DNA from: Proteiniclasticum aestuarii
GTDB lineage: Bacteria > Bacillota > Clostridia > Clostridiales > Clostridiaceae
NCBI RefSeq assembly: GCF_017368455.1
Contig: NZ_JAFNJU010000004.1
Location: forward strand, 62,001 to 126,000
DNA length: 64,000 bases
Reading direction: 5' to 3'
Made by a program: the position numbers and the translations under genes. Positions 20,226-27,821 of this stretch are shown piece by piece (the stretch's first letter is position 1; each line of letters starts with the position of its first letter). The notes under the pieces are model-generated. The model saw only the letters and a list, made by a program, of their open reading frames with translations. It did no database searches and was not told the origin of the DNA.

Positions 20226-21117
20226 GCAGTATTTCCCCCAAATCACACAGGTCTGAATGCTCATGAACGCTCTTCTGCTCCATGATGATGTTCTTCTTCC
20301 CTTCTGCCGTCTTGTACATGCTCTGGCGCCTCATGGCCTCATCGAAGTTTATGAGATGGGCATTGAACTCCGGTCCATCCACGCAGGCGAATTTCACCTC
20401 GTCTCCCACGGTGACTCTGCAGGCTCCGCACATGCCGGTGCCATCCACCATGATGGGATTCAGGGACACAATGGTCTCCAGGCCGTAGCTTTTCGTCAGC
20501 TGCGACACAAACTTCATCATGATCATGGGCCCGATGGCGATGCAGAGATCGTATTCCTTCTTGTCCACTTCCATGAGTTCTTTCAGCTTGTCCGTCACAA
20601 GACCATGAAACCCGTAGCTTCCATCATCCGTGCATACATACAGGTTCTTGGCCACTTTCCTGAACTCCTCTTCCATGATCAGCGTCTTCTCTGAACGGGT
20701 TCCGATGATCACATCCACATCGATGCCTTTTTCCTTCAGCATCTTCACCTGGGGATAGACAGGTGCTGTCCCTACGCCTCCGGCCACAAAGACGATCTTC
20801 TTCTTCAGAAGATGCTCTTTCTCGTCGGTGACCACTTCAGAAGGATTCCCCAGCGGTCCGACGAAATCTCTGATTTCATCCCCTTCCGAAAGTGCTGCCA
20901 GTTTCTTTGTGGATGCACCCAGCGTCTGGAACACGATGGTGACGGTCCCTTCTTCCCGATCATAGTCGCAGATGGTCAGCGGTACTCTTTCACCCCATTC
21001 ATCCACCTTGATGATGACAAACTGCCCAGGCAGTGCGGACTTGGCCACACGCCTGGCTTCAATGTCCATCAGAAATATATTTTCAACCAGTTCCCTTTTA
21101 CGCGTTATTTTATACAT
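20212..21117 (-). CDS. nfnA: NfnA: NADH-dependent ferredoxin:NADP+ oxidoreductase, small subunit
   Basis: A 301-residue ferredoxin-NADP reductase-like flavoprotein related to dihydroorotate dehydrogenase electron-transfer subunit PyrK. It has an N-terminal FAD-binding barrel (PGQFVIIKV near 30, RVPLTICDY near 45), an NAD-binding domain (FVAGGVGTAPVYPQ) and a C-terminal [2Fe-2S] site DGTGMCGACRV...CVDGPEF. It is the bifurcating-flavin subunit of Nfn. Its 3' end overlaps nfnB, so the two are coupled. A promoter is visible at 21169-21197. It lies directly downstream of rex but after a terminator. Confidence 0.9.
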   Translation of the reverse strand: MYKITRKRELVENIFLMDIEARRVAKSALPGQFVIIKVDEWGERVPLTICDYDREEGTVTIVFQTLGASTKKLAALSEGDEIRDFVGPLGNPSEVVTDEKEHLLKKKIVFVAGGVGTAPVYPQVKMLKEKGIDVDVIIGTRSEKTLIMEEEFRKVAKNLYVCTDDGSYGFHGLVTDKLKELMEVDKKEYDLCIAIGPMIMMKFVSQLTKSYGLETIVSLNPIMVDGTGMCGACRVTVGDEVKFACVDGPEFNAHLINFDEAMRRQSMYKTAEGKKNIIMEQKSVHEHSDLCDLGEILHEEK

Positions 21118-21168
21118 TTTATTCCCCCAATATGTTAAGCCTCAATGACTTATTTCAATCACCATATA

Positions 21169-21197
21169 AGTATACGGACTCTCACCATTTATTTCAA
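21169..21197 (-). promoter_or_regulatory. Promoter of nfnAB
   Basis: TTGAAA (21192-21197), a 17-base spacer and TATACT (21169-21174) on the minus strand. No clear Rex palindrome overlaps it. Confidence 0.75.
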
Positions 21198-21223
21198 CCA
21201 GTCCACATGGAATTTAAAGAAAT

Positions 21224-21255
21224 GGAAAGGAGACCCTATCTTCATAAGGTCTCCT
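21224..21255 (-). terminator. Intrinsic terminator of rex
   Basis: An 8-bp stem (21228-21235 with 21248-21255) begins 12 bases after the rex stop and has a T-rich 3' side on the minus strand. Confidence 0.7.
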
Positions 21256-21267
21256 GTAAGTCATTTT

Positions 21268-21906
21268 CTATTTATCCAGATCATTCATGAGATAGACCAG
21301 TGTCAGCAGGCTTTCACTCAGATGCACGTTCTCAATGGACACATTTTCCGGTACCTGAATATCCAGAGGAGCAAAGTTCCATATTCCCTTTACGCCGTTA
21401 TCCACCAGAAGATCCGCCACTTTCTGCGCCTGAGCCTGTGGCACACAGATGATTCCGATATCCACCTTGTTCTCAGCCAGGAAAGATTCCATCTGATCCA
21501 GATCGGTTATCTCCACATCCTTGATTCTCATGCCAATAAGCTTGGGGTTCACATCGAAGATCGCCTTCAGATCAAACCCGAACTTGTCGAATCGTGAATA
21601 GTTGGCCAGCGCCTGGCCGATGTTTCCCGCACCGATGATCACGGTGGAGTACTTCTTGTCCAGACCCAGTATATGGGAGATCTCATTGTAGAGTTCCTTT
21701 ACATTGTATCCGTAGCCCTGCTGCCCGAAACCGCCGAAGCAGTTGAAATCCTGTCTGATCTGGGAAGCCGTGAAACCGATCTTTTCACTCAGTTCCTTGG
21801 AAGAAACCCTGTCCACGTCATTTCTCAGAAGCTCCGCCAGATGTCTGTAGTATTTTGGCAGTCTTTTGATGACAGCCATGGAAATGTCTTTTTTCTTATC
21901 CATCAT
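21268..21906 (-). CDS. rex: Redox-sensing transcriptional repressor Rex
   Basis: A 212-residue repressor that senses the NADH/NAD ratio and controls fermentation and redox genes. The winged-helix domain includes RVSSKELSEKIGFTASQIRQ, and the helix FGGFGQQGYGYNV is the Rex hallmark. The Rossmann domain has VIIGAGNIGQALANY and FDVNP, and the C-terminal swapped helix is present. The GAGGTGCA site precedes the double ATG. An extended -10 (TGGTATTAT) and a 21-bp inverted repeat at 22012-22032 lie upstream, compatible with autoregulation. Its neighbours nfnAB and the rnf operon are natural target genes. Confidence 0.95.
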   Translation of the reverse strand: MMDKKKDISMAVIKRLPKYYRHLAELLRNDVDRVSSKELSEKIGFTASQIRQDFNCFGGFGQQGYGYNVKELYNEISHILGLDKKYSTVIIGAGNIGQALANYSRFDKFGFDLKAIFDVNPKLIGMRIKDVEITDLDQMESFLAENKVDIGIICVPQAQAQKVADLLVDNGVKGIWNFAPLDIQVPENVSIENVHLSESLLTLVYLMNDLDK

Positions 21907-22011
21907 TGCACCTCATCGTTAATTAAATTTCTAACAATATAATACCATAAAAAAGAATAACTTGTGTAGGTTTTTATCAAAGAAAATGTGCATATGCAGA
22001 AAATTTATGAG

Positions 22012-22032
22012 ATTGTTAGAAAGTCAAACAAT
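22012..22032. promoter_or_regulatory. Inverted repeat upstream of rex, possible Rex operator
   Basis: ATTGTT - 9 bases - AACAAT. It resembles the Rex consensus TTGT...ACAA but has one extra base between the half-sites. The same spacing occurs in the rnf promoter at 32434-32454. Confidence 0.4.
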
Positions 22033-22173
22033 TTACCCACCGATTTTTCCATAATTACAGTAAATTACCTATGACACAATCAATAAGATGAAATCACGGC
22101 ATCAATCATCCGCCTTATTGTGAATCTTTGCTCTTACTGTTCCTCCTACCGACAGATTCTGGTGAATGCCTCT

Positions 22174-22205
22174 AAAAAAAAGAAACCATCTCATCTGATG
22201 GTTTC
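22174..22205 (-). terminator. Intrinsic terminator of the DUF3795 gene
   Basis: A 9-bp stem GAAACCATC/GATGGTTTC (22182-22190 with 22197-22205) is followed on the minus strand by eight Ts. Confidence 0.88.
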
Positions 22206-22233
22206 AGTCCATAATGTTTCAGCTTATCCGGCT

Positions 22234-22797
22234 TCAGCGATCTCTCTGCCTCTCTTTCCGGTTGAGCTTCAAAAGAATGCCTCTCTCCCGGGCTTTTCTT
22301 TCAAAGGCTTCCACGGCGACCCTAGCCTTTTCCTTCAGCGGCAGCTCCATGGCTTCTGTCTTTTCCTCAATCTCTCTCATAAGGTCATCCAGATCCTTCA
22401 TCTCCAGCAGATTCACAGCCAGACAGAAGAAGCTCTTGTGCCTGCCGTCATTGTAGCCGGAAAGGAGCCTTGAAAGGAGGTTCATTTTATCCTGTTGCTC
22501 CTTCTGATAGGCTTCCAGTCCCAGGGTTTTCATCTTCTTGAGATCCTTCATCTGATTCCGATGGACGATGAAGGAATCCAGCAGCTCTATGCCCTGATAC
22601 TTCGCGCAGGGATAGTCTTCGCAGTCGATGCAGTAAAGAACACCCTCATGAGCCAGGCTGCACTGGGCGATGGCACAAGCCTGATTTCCTTCTCCACCAC
22701 CGCATCCAGGGCAGTACCCTCCGATATACATGATGCAGAGTCCGCAGTTCAGCCCGCAGAGTGAAAAAAGCGGGTCGGGTCTTCTGAAATGCTTCAT
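22234..22797 (-). CDS. Cys-rich DUF3795 domain protein
   Basis: A 187-residue protein whose first 65 residues hold about eleven cysteines: CGLNCGLC, YCPGCGGG, QACAIAQC and YCIDCEDYPCAKY. This is the DUF3795 pattern, likely a zinc- or iron-sulfur-binding module. The remaining residues are a charged alpha-helical region ending in a basic tail (LKLNRKERQRDR). Molecular function is unknown for the family. It is probably co-oriented with, and downstream of, the membrane hydrolase gene, with an 80-base gap. Confidence 0.8.
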   Translation of the reverse strand: MKHFRRPDPLFSLCGLNCGLCIMYIGGYCPGCGGGEGNQACAIAQCSLAHEGVLYCIDCEDYPCAKYQGIELLDSFIVHRNQMKDLKKMKTLGLEAYQKEQQDKMNLLSRLLSGYNDGRHKSFFCLAVNLLEMKDLDDLMREIEEKTEAMELPLKEKARVAVEAFERKARERGILLKLNRKERQRDR

Positions 22798-22877
22798 TTT
22801 TCTCCCCTCCAGGATTTCCGAGAAAATCGACGTTCACCACTGTCTGCGCCCGTTTTCATGACCATGTCTTCATCCAG

Positions 22878-23624
22878 TTACTTGAAGGCGTCTCTCAGCA
22901 CATCCAGCACGAAGTTCTGCTGATCGTCATAGCCGATATCCGGAAGTGTATCGCCATCCTGAACCCCGTAATTTGCGAAACTGGAGTGGTTTCCGCCACG
23001 AATATCCACATACGTCGCAGATTCCGGCAGTCTCGCCTTCGCTTCTTCCAGATTCTCCATGTCGATGACCGAGTCTTTGGTCCCTACCAGAGAATACACG
23101 TTAAAGGGAACCTCCCTCAGGTCCGTTCCGCCATCGGGATAGGCTGCCAGAAACACCAGCGCTCTGATCTTATCGGGATTCTTTTCCACAAATCTTGCGG
23201 CGGATACACCACCCAGGGAATGCCCCATGATGACCCAGTCAGAAAGCTCTTCCTCTTCCACATATTTCTCTGCGGCCTGGTTGGCTAGAATGGAAAGCTT
23301 CAGAGGCGCTTTGATGATGACGGTCTTATAGCCCATCTGGGCAATCTTGCTGGCCAGATGGCCATAGGCTTTCTCCGACACTCTGCCGCCGGGATAGAGG
23401 ACGACTCCCCCTTGTGGATTCTCCGGCGTGAACACCAGATTTCCGTTCTCCACAGTGAACTCGACTCCCTGCGCAGATTCCAGTGCACTTAAAGCCGTCA
23501 CCGATGGCCTGTAATAGTCGTCTGCATAGATATAGATGCCCACCGCGGCAAATATAAGAAGAATAAAGAGAATCCTCCCTATTCTGTAGATCCATTTTGA
23601 TTTTCCTGATTCCTTCGTTTTCAA
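22878..23624 (-). CDS. Membrane-anchored alpha/beta hydrolase
   Basis: A basic N-terminus is followed by one membrane segment (YRIGRILFILLIFAAVGIYI), so the catalytic domain is outside. The nucleophile elbow is GHSLGG, a later GTKDSVI holds a candidate acid residue, and the catalytic His is in GGNHSSF near the C-terminus. The sequence VVLYPGGRVSEKAYG matches the dienelactone-hydrolase-like subgroup of alpha/beta hydrolases. Substrate unknown. There is no ATG at the front. I choose the TTG at 23624, which has AGAGGG nine bases upstream; another TTG at 23666 lacks a ribosome binding site. Confidence 0.8.
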   Translation of the reverse strand: MKTKESGKSKWIYRIGRILFILLIFAAVGIYIYADDYYRPSVTALSALESAQGVEFTVENGNLVFTPENPQGGVVLYPGGRVSEKAYGHLASKIAQMGYKTVIIKAPLKLSILANQAAEKYVEEEELSDWVIMGHSLGGVSAARFVEKNPDKIRALVFLAAYPDGGTDLREVPFNVYSLVGTKDSVIDMENLEEAKARLPESATYVDIRGGNHSSFANYGVQDGDTLPDIGYDDQQNFVLDVLRDAFK

Positions 23625-23829
23625 ATCCCCACACCCTCTGTCCTTCTCTTTCAGCTTCCAATACAATATCTCTGTTATCAGTATACTTGATTCCAGCCAT
23701 TCCTTTAAGCTGTTTTCGTGAATTTACTAAGAATAAGAAGTGAAAAATAGAGAAGTTTATCCTTCCTCTCCTATTCCCCACAGGTCCTATGATAGAATGA
23801 AGGTAGTGAAAGCACAGGAGTGTGTAAAA

Positions 23830-24819
23830 ATGGGAAAAAGAGTTTTAGATAAACAGCGTTTTGTCTTTCTGGAAAAACCGGCCATGGAGGTTCTGCAGAG
23901 AGAGGAAAATGAAAATAGAGAAAATCAGATTGCAGCCTATCTGGGTGAGCTGAAAAAATACCATCTGTCCGTAAAAAAACTGTCAGAGGGCCGTCCCGAC
24001 AGAAAAGTGCGAAACCTCATGCTGAATCTGGCCATGATTCTGATTTCGGAAGAGAAGCTCTGGGAAAAGACCAGAGAAAGAAAGCGCATTCCCCTGAAGG
24101 CATTTTCAAGAATGGTGGAAGTCCCTGTTTTTGAGCTGAAGGAGATGGAGGATCAGATCCTTGCCTACGCCCTGCTTCTGGAAGGAGAAAAGTATCCGCT
24201 GATCCGGCGATCCCTTCACTTTATGGAAGGCACTTCAGAAGACACCACAGAGGAAGCTTCCAAAACGAGCAGAGGCCTTTCGCTTCTGTCCAGGGGCAGA
24301 TTCTCCTACATCCTCACAAGTCAGGGACAGTTTCAAAGGATCCGGGTGGAGGAAGGGTCTTCGGGTCATGTGGCCTATGGCAGACCTATAGGAAAGAGGC
24401 TGAATCTCCTGAAGCCACTCTTCGCCCTTCTTCTGGCTGCCGCTCTTCTTGGCGGTGTGTACTACACCATGTCCAGAAACATCACCCAGACCATCATCGT
24501 GAAAGCAACGGGGGAAGTGAAAATGGACTTCAATTCCTTTGGAGATATGGTCCAAGTCGTCGGCATCGAGGCCACCGGACGGAAATTCGTGGAGAAGGCG
24601 CAGTTCCAGGAGAAGGATATCGATACCGTTCTTGCGGAAATCATCGAACAGGCCTATATCACAGAAACAATAAGGGAAAGAGCGGAGATCACGATTCTCA
24701 TATCCGGAGCGTTTCTGCCGGAGGATTTCTTCAAGGCAGGAAAGACCCATGACCGGATTCTTTCCTATCAGCTCAATGCGAAAATAAACAACAACGGTTC
24801 CTTCCTCTATGTGGAATAA
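23830..24819 (+). CDS. SigI C-terminal domain fused to RsgI-type membrane anti-sigma protein
   Basis: Three parts are visible in 329 residues. Residues 29-130 look like the C-terminal (-35 recognition) half of sigma factor SigI: LKKYHLSVKKL, GRPDRKVR, RKRIPLKAFSRMVEVPVFEL and ILAYALLLEGEKYPLIRRSL follow the SigI order and spacing. Residues 154-190 (RGRFSYILTSQGQFQRIRVE) resemble the RsgI N-terminal anti-sigma domain. A membrane helix (193-213) leads to an outside domain (220-293) similar to the RsgI middle domain. The usual Asn-Pro cleavage motif at its start seems absent (VKATGEVKMDF instead). No sigma region 2 is present, so it cannot act as a full sigma factor. The ATG at 23830 follows AGGAGTGTGTAAA. 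The fusion is inferred from motif recognition only. Confidence 0.7.
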   Translation: MGKRVLDKQRFVFLEKPAMEVLQREENENRENQIAAYLGELKKYHLSVKKLSEGRPDRKVRNLMLNLAMILISEEKLWEKTRERKRIPLKAFSRMVEVPVFELKEMEDQILAYALLLEGEKYPLIRRSLHFMEGTSEDTTEEASKTSRGLSLLSRGRFSYILTSQGQFQRIRVEEGSSGHVAYGRPIGKRLNLLKPLFALLLAAALLGGVYYTMSRNITQTIIVKATGEVKMDFNSFGDMVQVVGIEATGRKFVEKAQFQEKDIDTVLAEIIEQAYITETIRERAEITILISGAFLPEDFFKAGKTHDRILSYQLNAKINNNGSFLYVE

Positions 24820-24844
24820 CAGGAAGGAGCGCCATGGAGGTATC

Positions 24845-25381
24845 ATGTCAGCAATTGAAATCAGACCCTTATCAGAAGCAGAGCTTGAGATCGGACTGTT
24901 CCGCTCCTTCAACCGCTATCAGAAAGTGACCCGCTGCTACAGGAAAGTAAATGGAAGCTGGATACTGAAGGACATCCCCTTCATCGAAGACTGGGGCCAG
25001 GAGGAGTATGCCTATCTCACCAGGTGTCTGAAGAACACCGTGAAAACTGGAGGCACCGTACTGGGAGCCTTTGAGAAGGAGACCCTGGTGGGATTCGCTT
25101 CTCTGGAGAACGAATTTTTCGGCACAGGTTCGAAGTATCTTCAGCTCTCCAGCCTCCATGTCTCCTATGAGAAACGGGGCATGGGCATCGGAAGACAGCT
25201 TCTTGCCCTCATCGCAGACCATGCGAAGAACTGCGGTGCGGAAAAGCTCTATATCTCCGCCCACTCCTCTGAGGAAACCCAGCACTTCTACCGCAGCCTG
25301 GGATGCGTGGAAGCAGAGGAATACAACGAAAAACTGACAGCGGAAGAACCCTTCGACTGTCAGCTGGAATATACGCTGTAA
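24845..25381 (+). CDS. GNAT family N-acetyltransferase
   Basis: A 178-residue acetyltransferase. The acetyl-CoA loop is RGMGIGRQLLALI (motif A, R/Q-x-x-G-x-G/A), preceded by the beta strand LQLSSLHVSYE. Motif B contains ISAHSSEETQHFYRSLGCVEAEEY. The acceptor substrate cannot be told from sequence. The ATG at 24845 follows ATGGAGGTATC, 25 bases after the stop of the RsgI-like gene, so both are probably in one operon, closed by a strong terminator. Confidence 0.88.
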   Translation: MSAIEIRPLSEAELEIGLFRSFNRYQKVTRCYRKVNGSWILKDIPFIEDWGQEEYAYLTRCLKNTVKTGGTVLGAFEKETLVGFASLENEFFGTGSKYLQLSSLHVSYEKRGMGIGRQLLALIADHAKNCGAEKLYISAHSSEETQHFYRSLGCVEAEEYNEKLTAEEPFDCQLEYTL

Positions 25382-25385
25382 TGTG

Positions 25386-25427
25386 AAACAGGCAGCCTGA
25401 CTTCATCCGTCAGGCTGCCTGTTTTTC
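25386..25427. terminator. Strong bidirectional terminator
   Basis: A perfect 16-bp stem (25386-25401 with 25409-25424) has a 7-nt loop and is followed by TT on the plus strand. It separates the acetyltransferase gene from the convergent glutaredoxin gene. Confidence 0.88.
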
Positions 25428-25445
25428 TGATTTACTTTTCTGCTT

Positions 25446-25676
25446 CTATGCGTTGTAGAGTTCTTCGAAGGCGCCTTCGTCGAATCCCACCACGTACTGA
25501 TCATCCACAAAGATGGTTGGTACACTTCTTACGCCGATGCTCAGAAGTTCTTTTCTGAACACTGGGTCGGATGTGTTCTTCTCTTCATAGGGAATGTTGT
25601 TCTCCTTGAAGTATTCCTTTGCAAGATCACAGTATGTGCATGTGTTGGATGTGTATATGACTACCTTTTTATCCAT
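25446..25676 (-). CDS. Glutaredoxin-like (NrdH-type) protein
   Basis: A 76-residue thioredoxin-fold protein. It starts MDKKVVIYTSNTCTYC with redox motif CTYC, has the cis-Pro segment VRSVPTIFVDD, and ends GFDEGAFEELYNA. These small proteins reduce disulfides or ribonucleotide reductase using thioredoxin-reductase-type donors. The AGGGATAAG site precedes ATG. No nrd genes are adjacent. Confidence 0.88.
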   Translation of the reverse strand: MDKKVVIYTSNTCTYCDLAKEYFKENNIPYEEKNTSDPVFRKELLSIGVRSVPTIFVDDQYVVGFDEGAFEELYNA

Positions 25677-25766
25677 TCTTATCCCTCCAATGCTGGTAAG
25701 CTTATTTAACAGACATCTATATGCCAGTAAATCAATTGTATCCTATTCAATGCATTTTGTCCAATT

Positions 25767-25985
25767 CTATCTGGACGCTTCAGAAAGAAACGCAGCACCT
25801 TTTTCCCTGTATTTCTCTGCGCAGGACCTGCAGATGCAGGCCTGTCTCCTGGCCTCTTCCGGGACAAGAAGAAGGAGCCCTTCGGGAAATGTCACATCTT
25901 TGCACCAGCAGCCTCTCGGGTCTTTTCCGTTTTCCATATAACAGTCATTGGGCTGCCCGCACAGGGGGCAGATCGATCGATCCAT
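25767..25985 (-). CDS. Cysteine-rich CWC family protein
   Basis: A 72-residue protein with metal-binding Cys motifs CPLCGQPNDC, GCWC and ICRSC, the pattern of the small 'cysteine-rich CWC' family, which has no assigned function. I choose the ATG at 25985, with AGAGGTG seven bases upstream. A longer form starting at 26021 would add 12 residues but has no ribosome binding site. It is divergent from rluF, with the promoters sharing about 110 bases. Confidence 0.75.
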   Translation of the reverse strand: MDRSICPLCGQPNDCYMENGKDPRGCWCKDVTFPEGLLLLVPEEARRQACICRSCAEKYREKGAAFLSEASR

Positions 25986-26101
25986 TCCATACACCTCTCT
26001 ATCTCTTGTTAGTACCATCATAATGCCTTTTCCGCTTCCTTACAATAAGACTGTTCAAAAAGGTTCCCCTTCATGTATAATAGGGTCTTAGGAGGTGCAG
26101 A

Positions 26102-26821
26102 ATGGAAGAAAAAAGAATCAATAAAGCCATATCCGATACAGGATACTGCTCCAGAAGGGTAGCGGACAGCCTCATCGATGAGGGTCGCGTCACTGTGAAC
26201 GGAGAGAAGGCCGTCATGGGACTGAAGGTCACGGAAGAGGATGAAATCCGCATCGACGGGAAAGTCATCCGCAACAAGCCGCCCATGGTCTACATCGCAC
26301 TCAACAAACCCCGCGGCATCGAATGTACCACCAATCGAAAGACCCGAGGAAACATCATAGATTTTGTGAAACACAAGGAAAGGATCTTTCCTGTAGGCAG
26401 ACTGGACAAGGACTCGGAAGGACTGATTCTCCTCACCAATGACGGAGACATCGTGAATAAGATCCTGCGTGCCCGGAACAATCACGAGAAAGAGTACATC
26501 GTCACCGTCAATAAGCCCATCACCGATGAATTCATCCGAAGAATGTCTGGAAGGATTCCCATCCTCGGCACCATGACTCGTGAATCCAAGGTGGAGAAGA
26601 TTGACGAGCGCACGTTCCGGATCATTCTGACCCAGGGACTGAACCGGCAGATCCGCCGCATGACTGAATATCTCGGCTATCGGGTGGTCACCCTGAAAAG
26701 AATCCGCATCATGAACATCCGATTAGGAAATCTCAAGCTGGGCACATACAGAGACCTCTCTCCTCTGGAGCTGAAGACCCTGAATGAACTGGTGGATGAT
26801 TCCAGCAAAACCATTGACTGA
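26102..26821 (+). CDS. rluF: 23S rRNA pseudouridine synthase (RluF type)
   Basis: A 239-residue RsuA-family enzyme. The N-terminal S4 RNA-binding domain has RINKAISDTGYCSRRVADSL. The catalytic Asp is in GRLDKDSEGLILLT. The segment NHEKEYIVTVN and the motif LTQGLNRQIRRM place it nearest RluF, which modifies 23S rRNA in the 2604 region. The AGGAGGTGCAGA site precedes ATG. The terminator hairpin begins inside the last codons. Confidence 0.92.
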   Translation: MEEKRINKAISDTGYCSRRVADSLIDEGRVTVNGEKAVMGLKVTEEDEIRIDGKVIRNKPPMVYIALNKPRGIECTTNRKTRGNIIDFVKHKERIFPVGRLDKDSEGLILLTNDGDIVNKILRARNNHEKEYIVTVNKPITDEFIRRMSGRIPILGTMTRESKVEKIDERTFRIILTQGLNRQIRRMTEYLGYRVVTLKRIRIMNIRLGNLKLGTYRDLSPLELKTLNELVDDSSKTID

Positions 26822-26838
26822 CCGTCAATGGTTTTTTT
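26807..26838 (+). terminator. Intrinsic terminator overlapping the rluF stop
   Basis: A 12-bp stem AAAACCATTGAC/GTCAATGGTTTT (26807-26818 with 26824-26835) is followed by more Ts. The left arm encodes the last residues and the stop codon lies in the loop. Confidence 0.9.
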
Positions 26839-26898
26839 CTTTACTCAGATTTAACTTCGATTTCATATTCCCGAAATATTACCCGTACAATTGTTCAC

Positions 26899-27032
26899 TT
26901 ATGCACATTGTTCACAAAACCCTGTGGATAACTTGTGGAATTCCTGTTATTTACCTCTGTATAACTTGATGTGTTAAATAATAACAGGATTTTCTCCACA
27001 AAAAGGCGCAGTTATCCACAGACTTATCCACA
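26899..27032. other. DnaA-box cluster with inverted repeat (rluF-rnfA intergenic region)
   Basis: The roughly 420-base gap between the convergent rluF and rnfA genes holds DnaA boxes: TTATGCACA (26899), TGTGGATAA (26923, reverse), TTATCCACA (27012) and TTATCCACA (27024). TTCTCCACA-like and TGTGGAA-like near matches lie between. A 10-bp inverted repeat TCCTGTTATT/AATAACAGGA (26942-26951 and 26980-26989) sits in the middle. No dnaA, dnaN or rpmH is nearby, so this is not the usual Firmicutes oriC. It may be a DnaA-titrating or regulatory site. Confidence 0.7.
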
Positions 27033-27171
27033 TTCCAATGAATCTCTTGTGAGTAGTCTGTTCAAAAGCATCCAAAACCGATTCTTTTCTGTGGACGCGT
27101 TGCAAGCTCCACTCTTTTTTAATCTTACTCAAGTTCTGACCTTCCTCATTTAGATTCCAATGCAGAAAAGC

Positions 27172-27218
27172 AAAATAAATGGAACCCTGCCACCTGATTA
27201 CTCAGATGGTAGGGTTCC
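27172..27218 (-). terminator. Intrinsic terminator of the rnf operon
   Basis: A 17-bp stem with two G-T or mismatched pairs (27181-27197 with 27202-27218) and a 4-nt loop begins 27 bases past the rnfA stop. It is followed by ATTTATTTTG on the minus strand. It closes the operon after rnfA. Confidence 0.82.
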
Positions 27219-27244
27219 TTGCTTCATGTAACTATTGGTACGGA

Positions 27245-27820
27245 TCAGATGATCCCGTTCAGACCACTCAGCGCCATCAGCGCCAGCGCTGCATAGATGA
27301 GCAGAATCGGCAGTCCTCTGAAGGCTTTGGGTGCATCAGACACCGCCAGTCTTTCTCTCACCGCTCCATACAGAATGAAAGCAAAGAGGAGACCAATGGG
27401 TGCGCCGATGGATGTGAGAAGCATGGGCAGGAATTCCATGCCCTGATTCATCATATCCAGAATAAGATACAGAATCGCTGAGTTCACGGCAAGGAGCGGA
27501 AGAACCTTCCCTACAGCCGCATGCATTTCAGGCTTTCTGGATTTCACGAATCCTGTCACCGCCATGGTCACCAGCAGAACGAGCAGCATATAAACCAGAA
27601 GGTTCAGGACTGTCACGCCCAGTGGTTCCAGAATGAAGGTGAAGGCCACATAGGACAGAATGCTGGAAACAGCCATGATGACTGCAGCAGACAATCCAAG
27701 GGTCAGGGTCTGATCTTCATTGTCACCGAAGTTTGCCAGCTGTCCGATGGATACAAGCTTTGTCAGTGCCAGGTTGTTGATCAGTATGGTGCCAAGAAGA
27801 ATCGGAAATAAATTTTCCAT
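27245..27820 (-). CDS. rnfA: Rnf complex subunit RnfA
   Basis: A 191-residue membrane protein with six hydrophobic segments, the usual RnfA length. It starts MENLFPILLGTILINNLALTK and has the characteristic ALLAVNSAILYLI-type segment that mirrors RnfE. RnfA and RnfE form the symmetric core that binds an iron-sulfur centre within the membrane (conserved Cys residues in some species are not obvious here). It is last in the operon, 1 base after rnfE, and directly followed by a terminator. Confidence 0.95.
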   Translation of the reverse strand: MENLFPILLGTILINNLALTKLVSIGQLANFGDNEDQTLTLGLSAAVIMAVSSILSYVAFTFILEPLGVTVLNLLVYMLLVLLVTMAVTGFVKSRKPEMHAAVGKVLPLLAVNSAILYLILDMMNQGMEFLPMLLTSIGAPIGLLFAFILYGAVRERLAVSDAPKAFRGLPILLIYAALALMALSGLNGII

Positions 27821-27821
27821 G

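Noticed and set aside
26822..27244. Canonical chromosomal oriC
   Set aside because: DnaA boxes are present, but dnaA, dnaN, recF or rpmH are not adjacent, and no clear DnaA-trio/AT-rich unwinding layout was found.
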